Counted from the first letter of the stretch, positions 1 to 6,720 are shown. The stretch: DNA of 8,446 nucleotides from Bacteroidales bacterium (GCA_003560215.1 PWIY01000223.1:1-8446); one strand, 5' to 3'. Numbers and translations: made by a program. Notes: generated by a model not told the origin, from the sequence alone.

Positions 1-753
1 CTCGTAACGATTGTCAGGCCCATACCCGAGTGTTGTATTGCCAAACATCCCCTGCCGCCTGTCATCCTTCAGTTCCAGGTTCATGGTACGCTCCCTTTCA
101 CCGTCATCAATGCCGGTAAATTGTGACTGCTCCGAGCGCTCGTCAAATACATGGATCCGCGACACTGCATCGGCGGGCAGATTCTGGGTGGCCATCTGAG
201 GATCACGCCCGAAAAATTCCCGGCCATCCACCAGCACCCTCCTTACCTGTTCCCCCTGGGCCCTGATCGTTCCGTCGGGATCCACCTCAATTCCGGGCAT
301 CCGCCTGAGCATATCCTCCACCACTTCACTGGGGCGGGCCCCGAAAGCAAGGGCATCATATTCAATGGTGTCTCCGCGAATGGCCATGGCGATTCGCTGG
401 CCCTCCACCGTCACTTCACCCAGCACGGTCCGGGACTCTTCCATCAGAATATCTCCCATTTCCAGCACCTCTCCCTCAGGCGGATCTACTGGCAGAATCT
501 GTGTGGCAAACCCCACAAAGGTAACCCGCAGCAAATAGTTTTCGGGCTCAACCCGGTCTATTGCAAAATAGCCCTCGCGGTCGCTCATGGCATAATTGAC
601 CATGGTGGAATCTGTCGCATTCAGCAACAGAACTGTTGTATTCGGCAGGCCTTTGCCTTCCGTGTCAACCAGTCTGCCGCTGATGGAAAAATCACCGGCA
701 AAAAGCTGCGGCATCATCAGGCACAGCAGCATGGAAAAAATCATCTGTTTCAT
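1..753 (-). CDS. Outer-membrane beta-barrel protein with carboxypeptidase-like and plug domains (TonB-receptor type), 3' end missing
   Basis: This gene runs off the left edge: 251 codons are visible from the ATG at 753 and the frame is open to base 1. Residues 1-19 look like a signal peptide (MKQMIFSMLL start, LFAG near the end). Residues about 23-105 resemble the carboxypeptidase D regulatory-like beta-sandwich (SGRLVDTEGKGLPNTTVLLL, then a GYFAID segment). Residues about 110-230 resemble a TonB-receptor plug, with DTIEYDALAF, LRRMPGIEVDPDGTI, VLVDGREFFG and LPADAVSRIHVFDE. The barrel would start near residue 230. This pattern fits the Bacteroidota 'outer membrane beta-barrel family' proteins, which usually run to 700-900 residues, so most of the barrel lies outside the window. 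It starts 14 bases after the stop of the GLPGLI gene and is probably co-transcribed with it. Transport is inferred from the fold; the substrate is unknown. Confidence 0.88.
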   Translation of the reverse strand, partial: MKQMIFSMLLCLMMPQLFAGDFSISGRLVDTEGKGLPNTTVLLLNATDSTMVNYAMSDREGYFAIDRVEPENYLLRVTFVGFATQILPVDPPEGEVLEMGDILMEESRTVLGEVTVEGQRIAMAIRGDTIEYDALAFGARPSEVVEDMLRRMPGIEVDPDGTIRAQGEQVRRVLVDGREFFGRDPQMATQNLPADAVSRIHVFDERSEQSQFTGIDDGERERTMNLELKDDRRQGMFGNTTLGYGPDNRYE

Positions 754-767
754 GTCAAATCATTCAA

Positions 768-1487
768 TTAAAATCCGAACCCCATTCCCCCCATTCGCTC
801 CCTTGCATCCTGCATCATTTCCAGGTATTCTTCACGGGTGATCCTTTCACCCCTTGAAGGTGCCGCGATGGGTTCACCGTTTACCTCCCCAAGATCAATC
901 TGCCGGGCAACCCAGACCCGCTCACCATTGTTGATGTCAAGGGCCAGGACTGTTCCCGGCAGGCTGACATACCGGTCAGGGCCCGTAAATGGCCTGATAT
1001 CAGGGGTAAACCAGGCCGTTACTTCCTGGTCATTGATGGTATCATGATACCAGGCCATCATGCACATGTATCCTTCGATTTCCATCATCTCATCGCCCAT
1101 ACGCCAGGGTCCCAGCTCCAGGGGTTCGGTAATGAGATAAGGTCTGCCGAGAAATTCCATCCGAACAATGACTTCCTTCTCATCTCTGTTCACATAGGTT
1201 TGCGTGCCCGGCATCCGCATGGCAAAACCCATCCCGCCGCGCCCACGGGCAGGAGCAGCTTCCTCCACCTGCTTGTACAAGCTCTCACCTCCGTTGAAAA
1301 CCAACTGGTATTTCTGCTCGTTAAACTGCGGGATCATCGCCTTCAGCTCCTCCCGTTCAGGAGGAATATTCCGGTGCAGATCCATACTGAACTCATAAAC
1401 AATCCTGCCCTGCTCCGTACCGGCTGCAACCACAAGCCAGCCCAAAAAAAGCAGTGGCACAAAAACCAAAAAACGCTTTATGTTCAT
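768..1487 (-). CDS. GLPGLI family secreted protein
   Basis: This 239-residue protein has a basic N-terminus (MNIKRF) followed by a hydrophobic stretch to about residue 22, so it is probably exported to the periplasm or outer membrane. The GLPGLI family hallmarks are visible in order: IEGYMCMMAW (residues 137-146, conserved Cys 142), AWFTPDIRP (158-166), and GPDRYVSLPGTVLALD (169-184), the family's signature in a drifted form with SLPGTVL instead of GLPGLIL. GLPGLI proteins are widespread in Bacteroidota, and their biochemical role is not established. Two odd parts are a Gly/Arg/Met-rich insert (RGRGGMGFAMRMPG, 81-94) and a similar C-terminus (RMGGMGFGF). The gene is first in a likely operon with the outer-membrane barrel gene and is divergent from the histidine kinase gene. 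The ATG at 1487 was chosen because it gives a complete signal sequence and lies about 30 bases downstream of a -7 element. Confidence 0.88.
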   Translation of the reverse strand: MNIKRFLVFVPLLFLGWLVVAAGTEQGRIVYEFSMDLHRNIPPEREELKAMIPQFNEQKYQLVFNGGESLYKQVEEAAPARGRGGMGFAMRMPGTQTYVNRDEKEVIVRMEFLGRPYLITEPLELGPWRMGDEMMEIEGYMCMMAWYHDTINDQEVTAWFTPDIRPFTGPDRYVSLPGTVLALDINNGERVWVARQIDLGEVNGEPIAAPSRGERITREEYLEMMQDARERMGGMGFGF

Positions 1488-1521
1488 ATTGTAATGGGAA
1501 TAAAATTGATGTTTCCGGCAA

Positions 1522-1529
1522 CAAAGCTA
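1522..1529 (-). promoter_or_regulatory. Candidate -7 promoter element for the GLPGLI/barrel operon
   Basis: The minus strand reads TAGCTTTG, an exact match to the Bacteroidota -7 consensus TAnnTTTG. Transcription would start near 1518, giving a leader of about 30 bases. No TTG lies at the usual -33 distance; that position is occupied by the first GGTTAA box. A match of this kind can arise by chance, but its placement is right. Confidence 0.5.
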
Positions 1530-1550
1530 CCACCAATTGATTCATTTTGC

Positions 1551-1590
1551 GGTTAATCAATCCCTATACAAGGTTAAAGAAAGGTTAAAG
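1551..1590 (+). promoter_or_regulatory. Phased GGTTAA direct repeats, candidate response-regulator binding sites
   Basis: GGTTAA occurs at 1551-1556, 1572-1577 and 1583-1588. The last two are part of an extended repeat, AGGTTAAAG, at 1571-1579 and 1582-1590. The start-to-start spacings are 21 and 11 bases, or about two and one helical turns. OmpR/PhoB-family regulators typically bind head-to-tail repeats with about 11-base spacing. These boxes lie in the divergent region next to a gene for such a regulator, between the two -7 elements. Binding is inferred. Confidence 0.5.
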
Positions 1591-1615
1591 GATATGAGAC
1601 TGTGCATAAAACCAA

Positions 1616-1623
1616 TATCTTTG
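1616..1623 (+). promoter_or_regulatory. Candidate -7 promoter element for the histidine kinase/response regulator operon
   Basis: The plus strand reads TATCTTTG, an exact TAnnTTTG match. It ends only four bases before the kinase ATG at 1628, so transcription would begin at or next to the start codon and the mRNA would be leaderless or nearly so. No TTG is found at the normal -33 spacing. Confidence 0.42.
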
Positions 1624-1627
1624 AGAC

Positions 1628-2947
1628 ATGACAAAGCGGAAGTTCCGGTTATTTTTATTGCTGATGAGCATCAGCCTGGTTTTGCTGGTATTGCTCCAGG
1701 TTTTCTGGCTTCGTGCCGAATACCGCTCATCGGGGGAGGGTTTCAGGCGGGAGACCAACCTGGTGTTCCGGAATACCATGTTCCATATTTCCGATTCAAT
1801 TGTTTCCGGATTCATGCAGCAATTCATGGATCGGCCCGAATCCGATCAGAGCCAAAGGGCACGGCAGGACACCATAATTATAGACCGCCGGCGGCAATCG
1901 GATACAACAAGACTCAGGGGAGCTTTTTTTGAATCGGTTGACCCGGAAAGTATCGGCAAGCAATACGAACAGTCGCTGCGCGACCATAACATCCTGCTGC
2001 CACCTGTCATCATTAAGGAAGAAACCGGCTGGCTTCCCTCGTCTTATCAGAAAACCGATGAAATCAGGGACAGCCTGCCGTATGCCACTCAGTTTGTACC
2101 CCTGGGCATGCACTCCTATGCCGCGAGCTTTGAGGGAGTCAGGCCGATGATCATACGATCCATTTTGCCTCAGGTCGGCTTCTCGGTTTTCATCACCATG
2201 CTGATTGCCTTGTCCTTTGTGCTTGTTGCCCGCAGCCTCCGTGCCCAGCAGCGTCTGATAGACCAGAAAAATGACTTTATCGGCAACATCACCCACGAAC
2301 TGAAGACCCCGGTAGCCACAGCTGAGGCCGCCATGGAGGCCATGAAAAATTTCGACGTGCTGGACAATCCGAAACAAACCAAAGAATACCTTGACATGGC
2401 CATCCTGGAGCTGAACCGCCTGGGAATGATCACCGACAAGATCCTGAGGACTTCGGTGTTTGATTACGAAAAAGACATCATGCTGCAGAAATCGCCCGTT
2501 GATATGGGGTCGGTTGCAGAAGAAGCCCTGGAAAGTTTCCGTTTTCAGGCTGCACATAAAGGAATCCGCTTAAGCCTTCAAACAGACAGTGATCTGATTG
2601 TGGCAGGACACGAGGGCCATCTGCTGCAGGCGCTGTATAACCTGCTGGACAATGCCATGAAATACGCTTCCCAAAGCAATGAAATTATTGTACGCCTTAT
2701 CGGAAAATCCGACAGGGTCGTGGTGACTGTCAGCGACCAGGGGCCGGGTATTCCGGAGGCTCACCAGAAAAAAGTTTTTGACAAATTTTACCGGCTTCCC
2801 TCCGGTAACGTCCATAATGTAAAAGGTTACGGACTGGGCCTGCATTATGTGAAAGGTGTGGTAAGGGCTCACGGGGGAAAAATAAGCCTGGAGAGCACCC
2901 CCGGGGAGGGGGCCTGTTTTATGATTAAATTGCCCGCTTATGAATGA
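1628..2947 (+). CDS. Membrane-bound sensor histidine kinase
   Basis: This 439-residue sensor of a two-component system autophosphorylates on His and passes phosphate to the regulator encoded next to it. Transmembrane segment 1 is at about residues 8-29 and segment 2 at about 178-202. They enclose a periplasmic domain of about 148 residues (30-177) with no motif I recognise. There is no obvious HAMP domain: segment 2 leads almost directly into the dimerisation helix. The H-box is FIGNITHELKTPVA with phospho-acceptor His 223. The ATPase domain shows an N-box around LLDNAMKYA (339-347), a G1 box DQGPG (370-374), an F-box segment KVFDKFYRLP and a G2 box GYGLGL (400-405), so it should be active. 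The ATG at 1628 gives a basic N-terminus before segment 1. The frame overlaps the response regulator by 8 bases. It resembles RprX-type kinases of Bacteroidota in layout, but I cannot confirm orthology. Confidence 0.95.
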   Translation: MTKRKFRLFLLLMSISLVLLVLLQVFWLRAEYRSSGEGFRRETNLVFRNTMFHISDSIVSGFMQQFMDRPESDQSQRARQDTIIIDRRRQSDTTRLRGAFFESVDPESIGKQYEQSLRDHNILLPPVIIKEETGWLPSSYQKTDEIRDSLPYATQFVPLGMHSYAASFEGVRPMIIRSILPQVGFSVFITMLIALSFVLVARSLRAQQRLIDQKNDFIGNITHELKTPVATAEAAMEAMKNFDVLDNPKQTKEYLDMAILELNRLGMITDKILRTSVFDYEKDIMLQKSPVDMGSVAEEALESFRFQAAHKGIRLSLQTDSDLIVAGHEGHLLQALYNLLDNAMKYASQSNEIIVRLIGKSDRVVVTVSDQGPGIPEAHQKKVFDKFYRLPSGNVHNVKGYGLGLHYVKGVVRAHGGKISLESTPGEGACFMIKLPAYE

Positions 2948-3647
2948 GGTCAGGATTTTATACGTGGAAGACGAGCCTTTTTTGGCCCGCATTGTCAAGG
3001 AAAGCCTTGAAAGCAGGGGGTTCGAAGTACATCTTTCCACCGATGGCCTGCAAGGCCTGGAAATGTTCAGGGAACTCAACCCGCACATCTGCGTTTTGGA
3101 TATCATGCTTCCAAACAAAGACGGGCTTGATCTTGCCCGGGATATCAAGCAGGAAAGCCCCCGGACTCCGATTATTTTCCTGACCGCCAAAACCCAGACG
3201 GAAGATCTGATCCGGGGCTTCAAATCGGGAGGCAATGATTACCTGCGCAAACCCTTCAGCATGGAGGAACTGATTGTTCGCATCCAAAACCTGTTATCCT
3301 TCACTTCTCCCGCTTACAAAGGCAGCGACAGCAAATATGTGCATGGTGAAAGGATCGTTTTGGGCAAATTTATCTTTTTCCCGGCCAGGTATGAGCTCCA
3401 CTTTGGCCGGGAAATCCGGAGCCTTTCCCACAGGGAAACCCAGTTATTGACTCTGCTAACCCAAAACCCCGATCAGGCTGTTCTGCGGCGCGACCTCCTT
3501 TTAAAGATCTGGGGTGACGACTCTTTTGCCAATTCACGCAATCTGGATGTGTATATTTCCAGAATCCGTGATTACCTTGCAAAAGATCCCTCCATACGCA
3601 TCCACACACTGAAAGGAGTGGGGTACCATTTTCAGATGCCGGAGTAA
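2940..3647 (+). CDS. OmpR/PhoB-family response regulator
   Basis: This 235-residue cytoplasmic transcription factor is the partner of the upstream kinase. The receiver domain (about 1-120) has the acidic pair Glu 10-Asp 11 in ILYVEDEP, the phospho-acceptor Asp 54 in CVLDIMLPNKDG, switch Thr 82 in FLTAK, and Lys 104 in YLRKPFS, so all key residues are present. The C-terminal winged-helix domain (about 135-233) has the typical end: WGDDSFANSRNLDVYISRIR then LKGVGYHF. The ATG at 2940 overlaps the kinase stop by 8 bases, which suggests translational coupling and fixed stoichiometry. The likely targets are its own operon and the divergent GLPGLI/barrel operon, through the GGTTAA repeats at 1551-1590; this is inferred from gene position and repeat spacing. 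It is similar in layout to RprY. Confidence 0.95.
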   Translation: MNEVRILYVEDEPFLARIVKESLESRGFEVHLSTDGLQGLEMFRELNPHICVLDIMLPNKDGLDLARDIKQESPRTPIIFLTAKTQTEDLIRGFKSGGNDYLRKPFSMEELIVRIQNLLSFTSPAYKGSDSKYVHGERIVLGKFIFFPARYELHFGREIRSLSHRETQLLTLLTQNPDQAVLRRDLLLKIWGDDSFANSRNLDVYISRIRDYLAKDPSIRIHTLKGVGYHFQMPE

Positions 3648-3703
3648 TTGCCGGGACAATCGAAAACAATCCTTTTCAGGTTAATTTATTGGCCAAAAAG
3701 CAC

Positions 3704-3734
3704 TTGGAGCCGATTGGTATATTTTGTATTTTAG
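3704..3734 (+). promoter_or_regulatory. Possible promoter of the M3 peptidase gene
   Basis: A TTG at 3704-3706 is followed after 20 bases by TATTTTAG (3727-3734), which matches TAnnTTTG at all but one fixed position. Transcription would begin near 3738, with a leader of about 48 bases. This is the best candidate in the 139-base gap between 3647 and 3787, which holds no clear terminator after the response regulator gene. Confidence 0.3.
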
Positions 3735-3786
3735 CACGTTTATTTGGCGATGAATCATCACAATCATTCACTAAAACAATAAAAAC

Positions 3787-5934
3787 ATGAAAAAGTATTG
3801 GTTTTTGCTGATTATTCCGGTGCTGTTCCTCGGATCTTGTGCTCCGGAAAGGGACAACCCCCTGCTGGAAGAATTTGACACGCCTTTCGGGGTTCCTCCC
3901 TTCGACAAAATTGAGAATGCGCATTTTGAGCCGGCCATTCTTGAAGGCATCCGCCAACAGGAAGAAGAAATTGCCGCCATCGTGGACAATCCCTCCCCGC
4001 CCACATTCGAAAATACCATTGAGGCCCTGGAGTACTCCGGGGAAACACTTGGACGGGTCATGCGGGTCTTCTCAAATTACAACTCCACCATGACCGGGCC
4101 GGAACTGGAGGAAATTGCCAGGAATATGTCACCAAAACTTTCGGAACACAGTGACAATATCCGGCTGAACCTGGATCTTTTTGCACGGGTCAACGAAGTG
4201 TATGAACAAAGAGACATGCTTGACCTGAATTCCGAACAGATGCGTTTGCTGGAAGAAACCCACAAAGGGTTTGTCCGTAGCGGCGCGGATCTCCCCGCCG
4301 AAGACCAGGAGCGCCTGCGGCAAATTAACTCGGAACTTTCTTCCCTTACCCTGGCTTTCGGGCAAAATGTGCTTGGAGATACCAATGATTTCAAAATGGT
4401 GATCGACAATGAAGAAGACCTCGAGGGCCTCCCGGAATCGGCCATTGAGGGGGCAGCCGATCGTGCGGAGCAGGAAGGCATGGAAGGCAAATGGGTATTT
4501 ACCCTGCACAACCCCAGTGTGATGCCTTTCCTTTACAATGCCGACAACCGGGAATTACGCAGAAAAATGCAGCAGGCTTACATCAACCGCGGCAACCGCG
4601 ATAACGACTACAACAACAGGGAAATCCTGGCCAAAATTGCCAACCTCCGTCTTGAGAGATCCAGGCTGCTCGGTTACGAGAATTTTGCTGCCTTTTCACT
4701 GGAAGAAACCATGGCGGGAGACATCCCTACCGTTATGGAGTTTTGCCATGAAGTCTGGGAGCCGGCACTTGCCCTGGCAAAAGAAGAAAGGGAACAGTTA
4801 CAGCAGATGATCTATGATGAGGGCAATGATTTTCAGCTGGAACAATGGGACTGGAGATATTACACAGAAAAGGTACGCCGTGAAAAGTATGCCCTGGATG
4901 AGCAGGAAGTAAGACAGTATTTTGAACTGAACACGGTACGCGACGGCATCTTCATGATTGTTGACAAGCTCTGGGGTCTGCAATTTGAAGAATTGCATGA
5001 CATTCCGAGATACCATGAGGATGTGCAGGTATTTGAGGTACTTGAAGCAGACGGGTCCCATCTCGGCGTACTGTATATGGATTTCCACCCCAGAGACAGC
5101 AAACGCGGTGGTGCCTGGATGAGCAGCTTCCGCAGTCAGCGGGTAGACCAGGACGGCAATTTTGTTCACCCGGTGATCACCATCAACGGCAACTTTTCTC
5201 CGCCCACCTCAACCCGTCCCTCATTGCTGACCTATGATGAAATGACCACCTTCTTCCATGAGTTCGGTCATGCATTGCACGGACTGATGTCGGATGTACA
5301 CTATCCCGGCCTGGCAGGGACAAATGTACCACGTGATTTCGTGGAACTCCCTTCACAGGTGATGGAAAACTGGGCCAATGAACCGGAGATCATGCGTACT
5401 TTTGCACTCCATTATGAAACCGGCGAACCCATGCCGGATGAAATGATGGACCGCATTGTGGAAAGCGCACACTTCAATGAAGGATTTGCCAACGTGGAGT
5501 ATCTTGCCTCCACCTACCTGGATATGGAGTACCACACCATTACAGAACCTTTTGATGAGGATGAACTGGATGAAGTCTCCAAAATCATCGAAGAACGAAC
5601 CATTGAGAACACAGGCATGATACCGGAGATCCACTTCCGCCATGCCAGCACACATTTCAATCACATTTTCTCAGGCGGATACGCAGCAGGTTACTACAGC
5701 TACCTTTGGTCGGGTTTGCTGGATGCCGATGTATATGAGGCATTCAGGGAAACAGGCGACCTGTTTGACCAGGAAACCGCACAATCGCTCAGGGAAAACA
5801 TCCTGGAACGTGGCGGCACAAAAGACGCCATGCAGATGTACATTGATTTCCGGGGCCGCGAACCGGTAATTGAACCATTGCTGAGGCAACGGGGTTTACT
5901 GGAACCGATAGACCCACAGGTAGTGAGGAATTAA
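3787..5934 (+). CDS. dcp: M3-family peptidyl-dipeptidase (Dcp-like), lipoprotein
   Basis: This 715-residue zinc metallopeptidase probably removes C-terminal dipeptides from peptides, as E. coli Dcp does. The N-terminus MKKYWFLLIIPVLFLGSC ends in a lipobox (LGSC, lipidated Cys 18), so it should be anchored in the envelope, whereas E. coli Dcp has no lipobox. The N-terminal part matches the Dcp pattern (PPFDKIENAHFEPA, then PTFENTIEALE). The zinc site is HEFGH (His 491, Glu 492, His 495) with third ligand Glu 520 in DFVELPSQVMENW; the 29-residue gap matches E. coli Dcp. The substrate-binding segment HIFSGGYAAGYYSY gives His 626, Tyr 632 and Tyr 639, again with Dcp spacing. All catalytic residues are present. 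The sequence RDFVELPSQ after AGTNVP favours Dcp over oligopeptidase A. The gene stands alone and converges on riboflavin synthase. Confidence 0.94.
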   Translation: MKKYWFLLIIPVLFLGSCAPERDNPLLEEFDTPFGVPPFDKIENAHFEPAILEGIRQQEEEIAAIVDNPSPPTFENTIEALEYSGETLGRVMRVFSNYNSTMTGPELEEIARNMSPKLSEHSDNIRLNLDLFARVNEVYEQRDMLDLNSEQMRLLEETHKGFVRSGADLPAEDQERLRQINSELSSLTLAFGQNVLGDTNDFKMVIDNEEDLEGLPESAIEGAADRAEQEGMEGKWVFTLHNPSVMPFLYNADNRELRRKMQQAYINRGNRDNDYNNREILAKIANLRLERSRLLGYENFAAFSLEETMAGDIPTVMEFCHEVWEPALALAKEEREQLQQMIYDEGNDFQLEQWDWRYYTEKVRREKYALDEQEVRQYFELNTVRDGIFMIVDKLWGLQFEELHDIPRYHEDVQVFEVLEADGSHLGVLYMDFHPRDSKRGGAWMSSFRSQRVDQDGNFVHPVITINGNFSPPTSTRPSLLTYDEMTTFFHEFGHALHGLMSDVHYPGLAGTNVPRDFVELPSQVMENWANEPEIMRTFALHYETGEPMPDEMMDRIVESAHFNEGFANVEYLASTYLDMEYHTITEPFDEDELDEVSKIIEERTIENTGMIPEIHFRHASTHFNHIFSGGYAAGYYSYLWSGLLDADVYEAFRETGDLFDQETAQSLRENILERGGTKDAMQMYIDFRGREPVIEPLLRQRGLLEPIDPQVVRN

Positions 5935-5952
5935 GCAATTAGGAAAGAAATA

Positions 5953-6007
5953 CCGTACGTATAAAAACGGGTTGCAGTTTTTAAGCTGCAACCCGTTTTT
6001 TGTACGG
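5953..6007. terminator. Bidirectional intrinsic terminator with an outer stem
   Basis: A perfect 15-base inverted repeat has arms at 5963-5977 (AAAAACGGGTTGCAG) and 5986-6000 (CTGCAACCCGTTTTT) around an 8-base loop. Its GC-rich core is flanked by A and T runs, so it can act on both strands. A second inverted pair, CCGTAC at 5953-5958 and GTACGG at 6002-6007, can extend the stem across a small asymmetric bulge. It lies between the convergent peptidase and riboflavin synthase genes and should end transcription of both. Confidence 0.93.
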
Positions 6008-6025
6008 AGCGTTACAAAACTGCGG

Positions 6026-6634
6026 TTATTTTTTCGCCTCAAAATGCTCCTCCAGCAACCGGGCCACATATTTCCCGATAATGTCAAATTCAAGGTTGAC
6101 CACTGAACCGGGCCGGAAATTCCTGAAGTTGGTCACATCATAGGTATAGGGAATGATGGCCACTGAAAACATGTTTGGTTCAGAATCCACCACTGTGAGG
6201 CTGACTCCGTTCACGGAAATTGATCCTTTGTCAACCGTAATGTTTTTCGGACCCGGATCATATTCAAAATAGAACTTCCAGCTCCCGTCCAGTTCCTCAA
6301 CTTTGGTGCAGACAGCTGTCTGATCCACATGGCCCTGTACGATATGACCGTCAAAACGGTCATCTGCAGGCATACATCTCTCCAGGTTTACCTCATAACC
6401 CTCCTCCCATGTTCGCATATTCGTCTTATCCAGGGTTTCCTGAATGGCTGTAAAGGTATATTGATTCTTCTCCTTATTTACATCCACCGTGGTCAGGCAA
6501 ACCCCGTCATGGGCCATACTCTGATCCACTTTCAGCTCTTTGGCAATGGGCGTTTCAATGGTGTAATTGATATTTCCCCTGTCCCGTTCAATTTTGACAA
6601 CCTTACCGGTTACTTCAACGATTCCTGTAAACAT
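6026..6634 (-). CDS. ribE: Riboflavin synthase, alpha subunit
   Basis: This 202-residue enzyme catalyses the last step of riboflavin synthesis: dismutation of two 6,7-dimethyl-8-ribityllumazine molecules to riboflavin and a pyrimidinedione. Two tandem lumazine-binding domains are visible. The first (about 1-95) starts with the near-universal MFTGIVE and has DGVCLTTVD with Cys 46. The second (about 96-195) has GHIVQGHVD, SISVNGVSLTVVD and a C-terminal NLEFDIIGKYVARLLE. The first-domain loop reads AHDG where many enzymes have AVNG; I believe similar variants are common in Bacteroidota. The ATG at 6634 was chosen because MFTGIVE is the family's N-terminus. The frame is open further upstream (ATG at 6667, TTG at 6703), but that extension overlaps the candidate promoter. 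No other riboflavin genes are adjacent. Confidence 0.96.
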   Translation of the reverse strand: MFTGIVEVTGKVVKIERDRGNINYTIETPIAKELKVDQSMAHDGVCLTTVDVNKEKNQYTFTAIQETLDKTNMRTWEEGYEVNLERCMPADDRFDGHIVQGHVDQTAVCTKVEELDGSWKFYFEYDPGPKNITVDKGSISVNGVSLTVVDSEPNMFSVAIIPYTYDVTNFRNFRPGSVVNLEFDIIGKYVARLLEEHFEAKK

Positions 6635-6669
6635 AATGCTATGATTTTCTGGGTGTAAAATTTTCATCA

Positions 6670-6677
6670 CAAAGGTA
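6670..6677 (-). promoter_or_regulatory. Candidate -7 promoter element for riboflavin synthase
   Basis: The minus strand reads TACCTTTG, an exact TAnnTTTG match. A TTG lies 23 bases upstream of it (6703-6701), at the long end of the accepted -33 spacing. Transcription would start near 6666, leaving a leader of about 31 bases before MFTGIVE. The gene therefore probably has its own promoter, separate from the upstream Lrp gene. Confidence 0.48.
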
Positions 6678-6691
6678 TAATTTTTAACAAG

Positions 6692-6720
6692 TTCCTTCAG
6701 CAACTGAGTTCAGTCAGGAA
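6692..6720. repeat. Imperfect inverted repeat upstream of riboflavin synthase
   Basis: TTCCT (6692-6696) pairs with AGGAA (6716-6720), and inside them ACTGA-GT-TCAGT (6703-6714) forms a 12-base dyad. It overlaps the -33 side of the riboflavin synthase promoter. It has no following T run, so it is not a good terminator for the Lrp gene. It could be a protein-binding site or chance. Confidence 0.25.

Noticed and set aside
151..771. Open plus-strand frame of about 206 codons opposite the outer-membrane barrel gene
   Set aside because: It is His/Gln-rich with no family pattern and lies opposite a gene with clear domain motifs; it is a shadow frame.
1044..1556. Open plus-strand frame of 170 codons opposite the GLPGLI gene
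   Set aside because: It mirrors the GLPGLI coding sequence, shows no recognisable motifs and runs into the divergent promoter region.
1796..2557. Open minus-strand frame of 253 codons inside the kinase gene
   Set aside because: The plus strand carries all kinase boxes in order; the opposite frame has no family signature.
2940..2947. Possible frameshift or gene fusion between kinase and response regulator
   Set aside because: Both proteins are complete with normal ends; the 8-base overlap is a common translational-coupling arrangement.
2570..3235. Open minus-strand frame of 221 codons across the kinase/regulator junction
   Set aside because: It covers two well-supported plus-strand genes and has low-complexity, shadow-like content.
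3678..3685. AGGTTAAT upstream of the peptidase gene as a further response-regulator box
   Set aside because: It is a single copy with no partner at 11 or 21 bases, so it is likely chance.
3648..3700. Intrinsic terminator after the response regulator gene
   Set aside because: Only four-base stems without a following T run are present.
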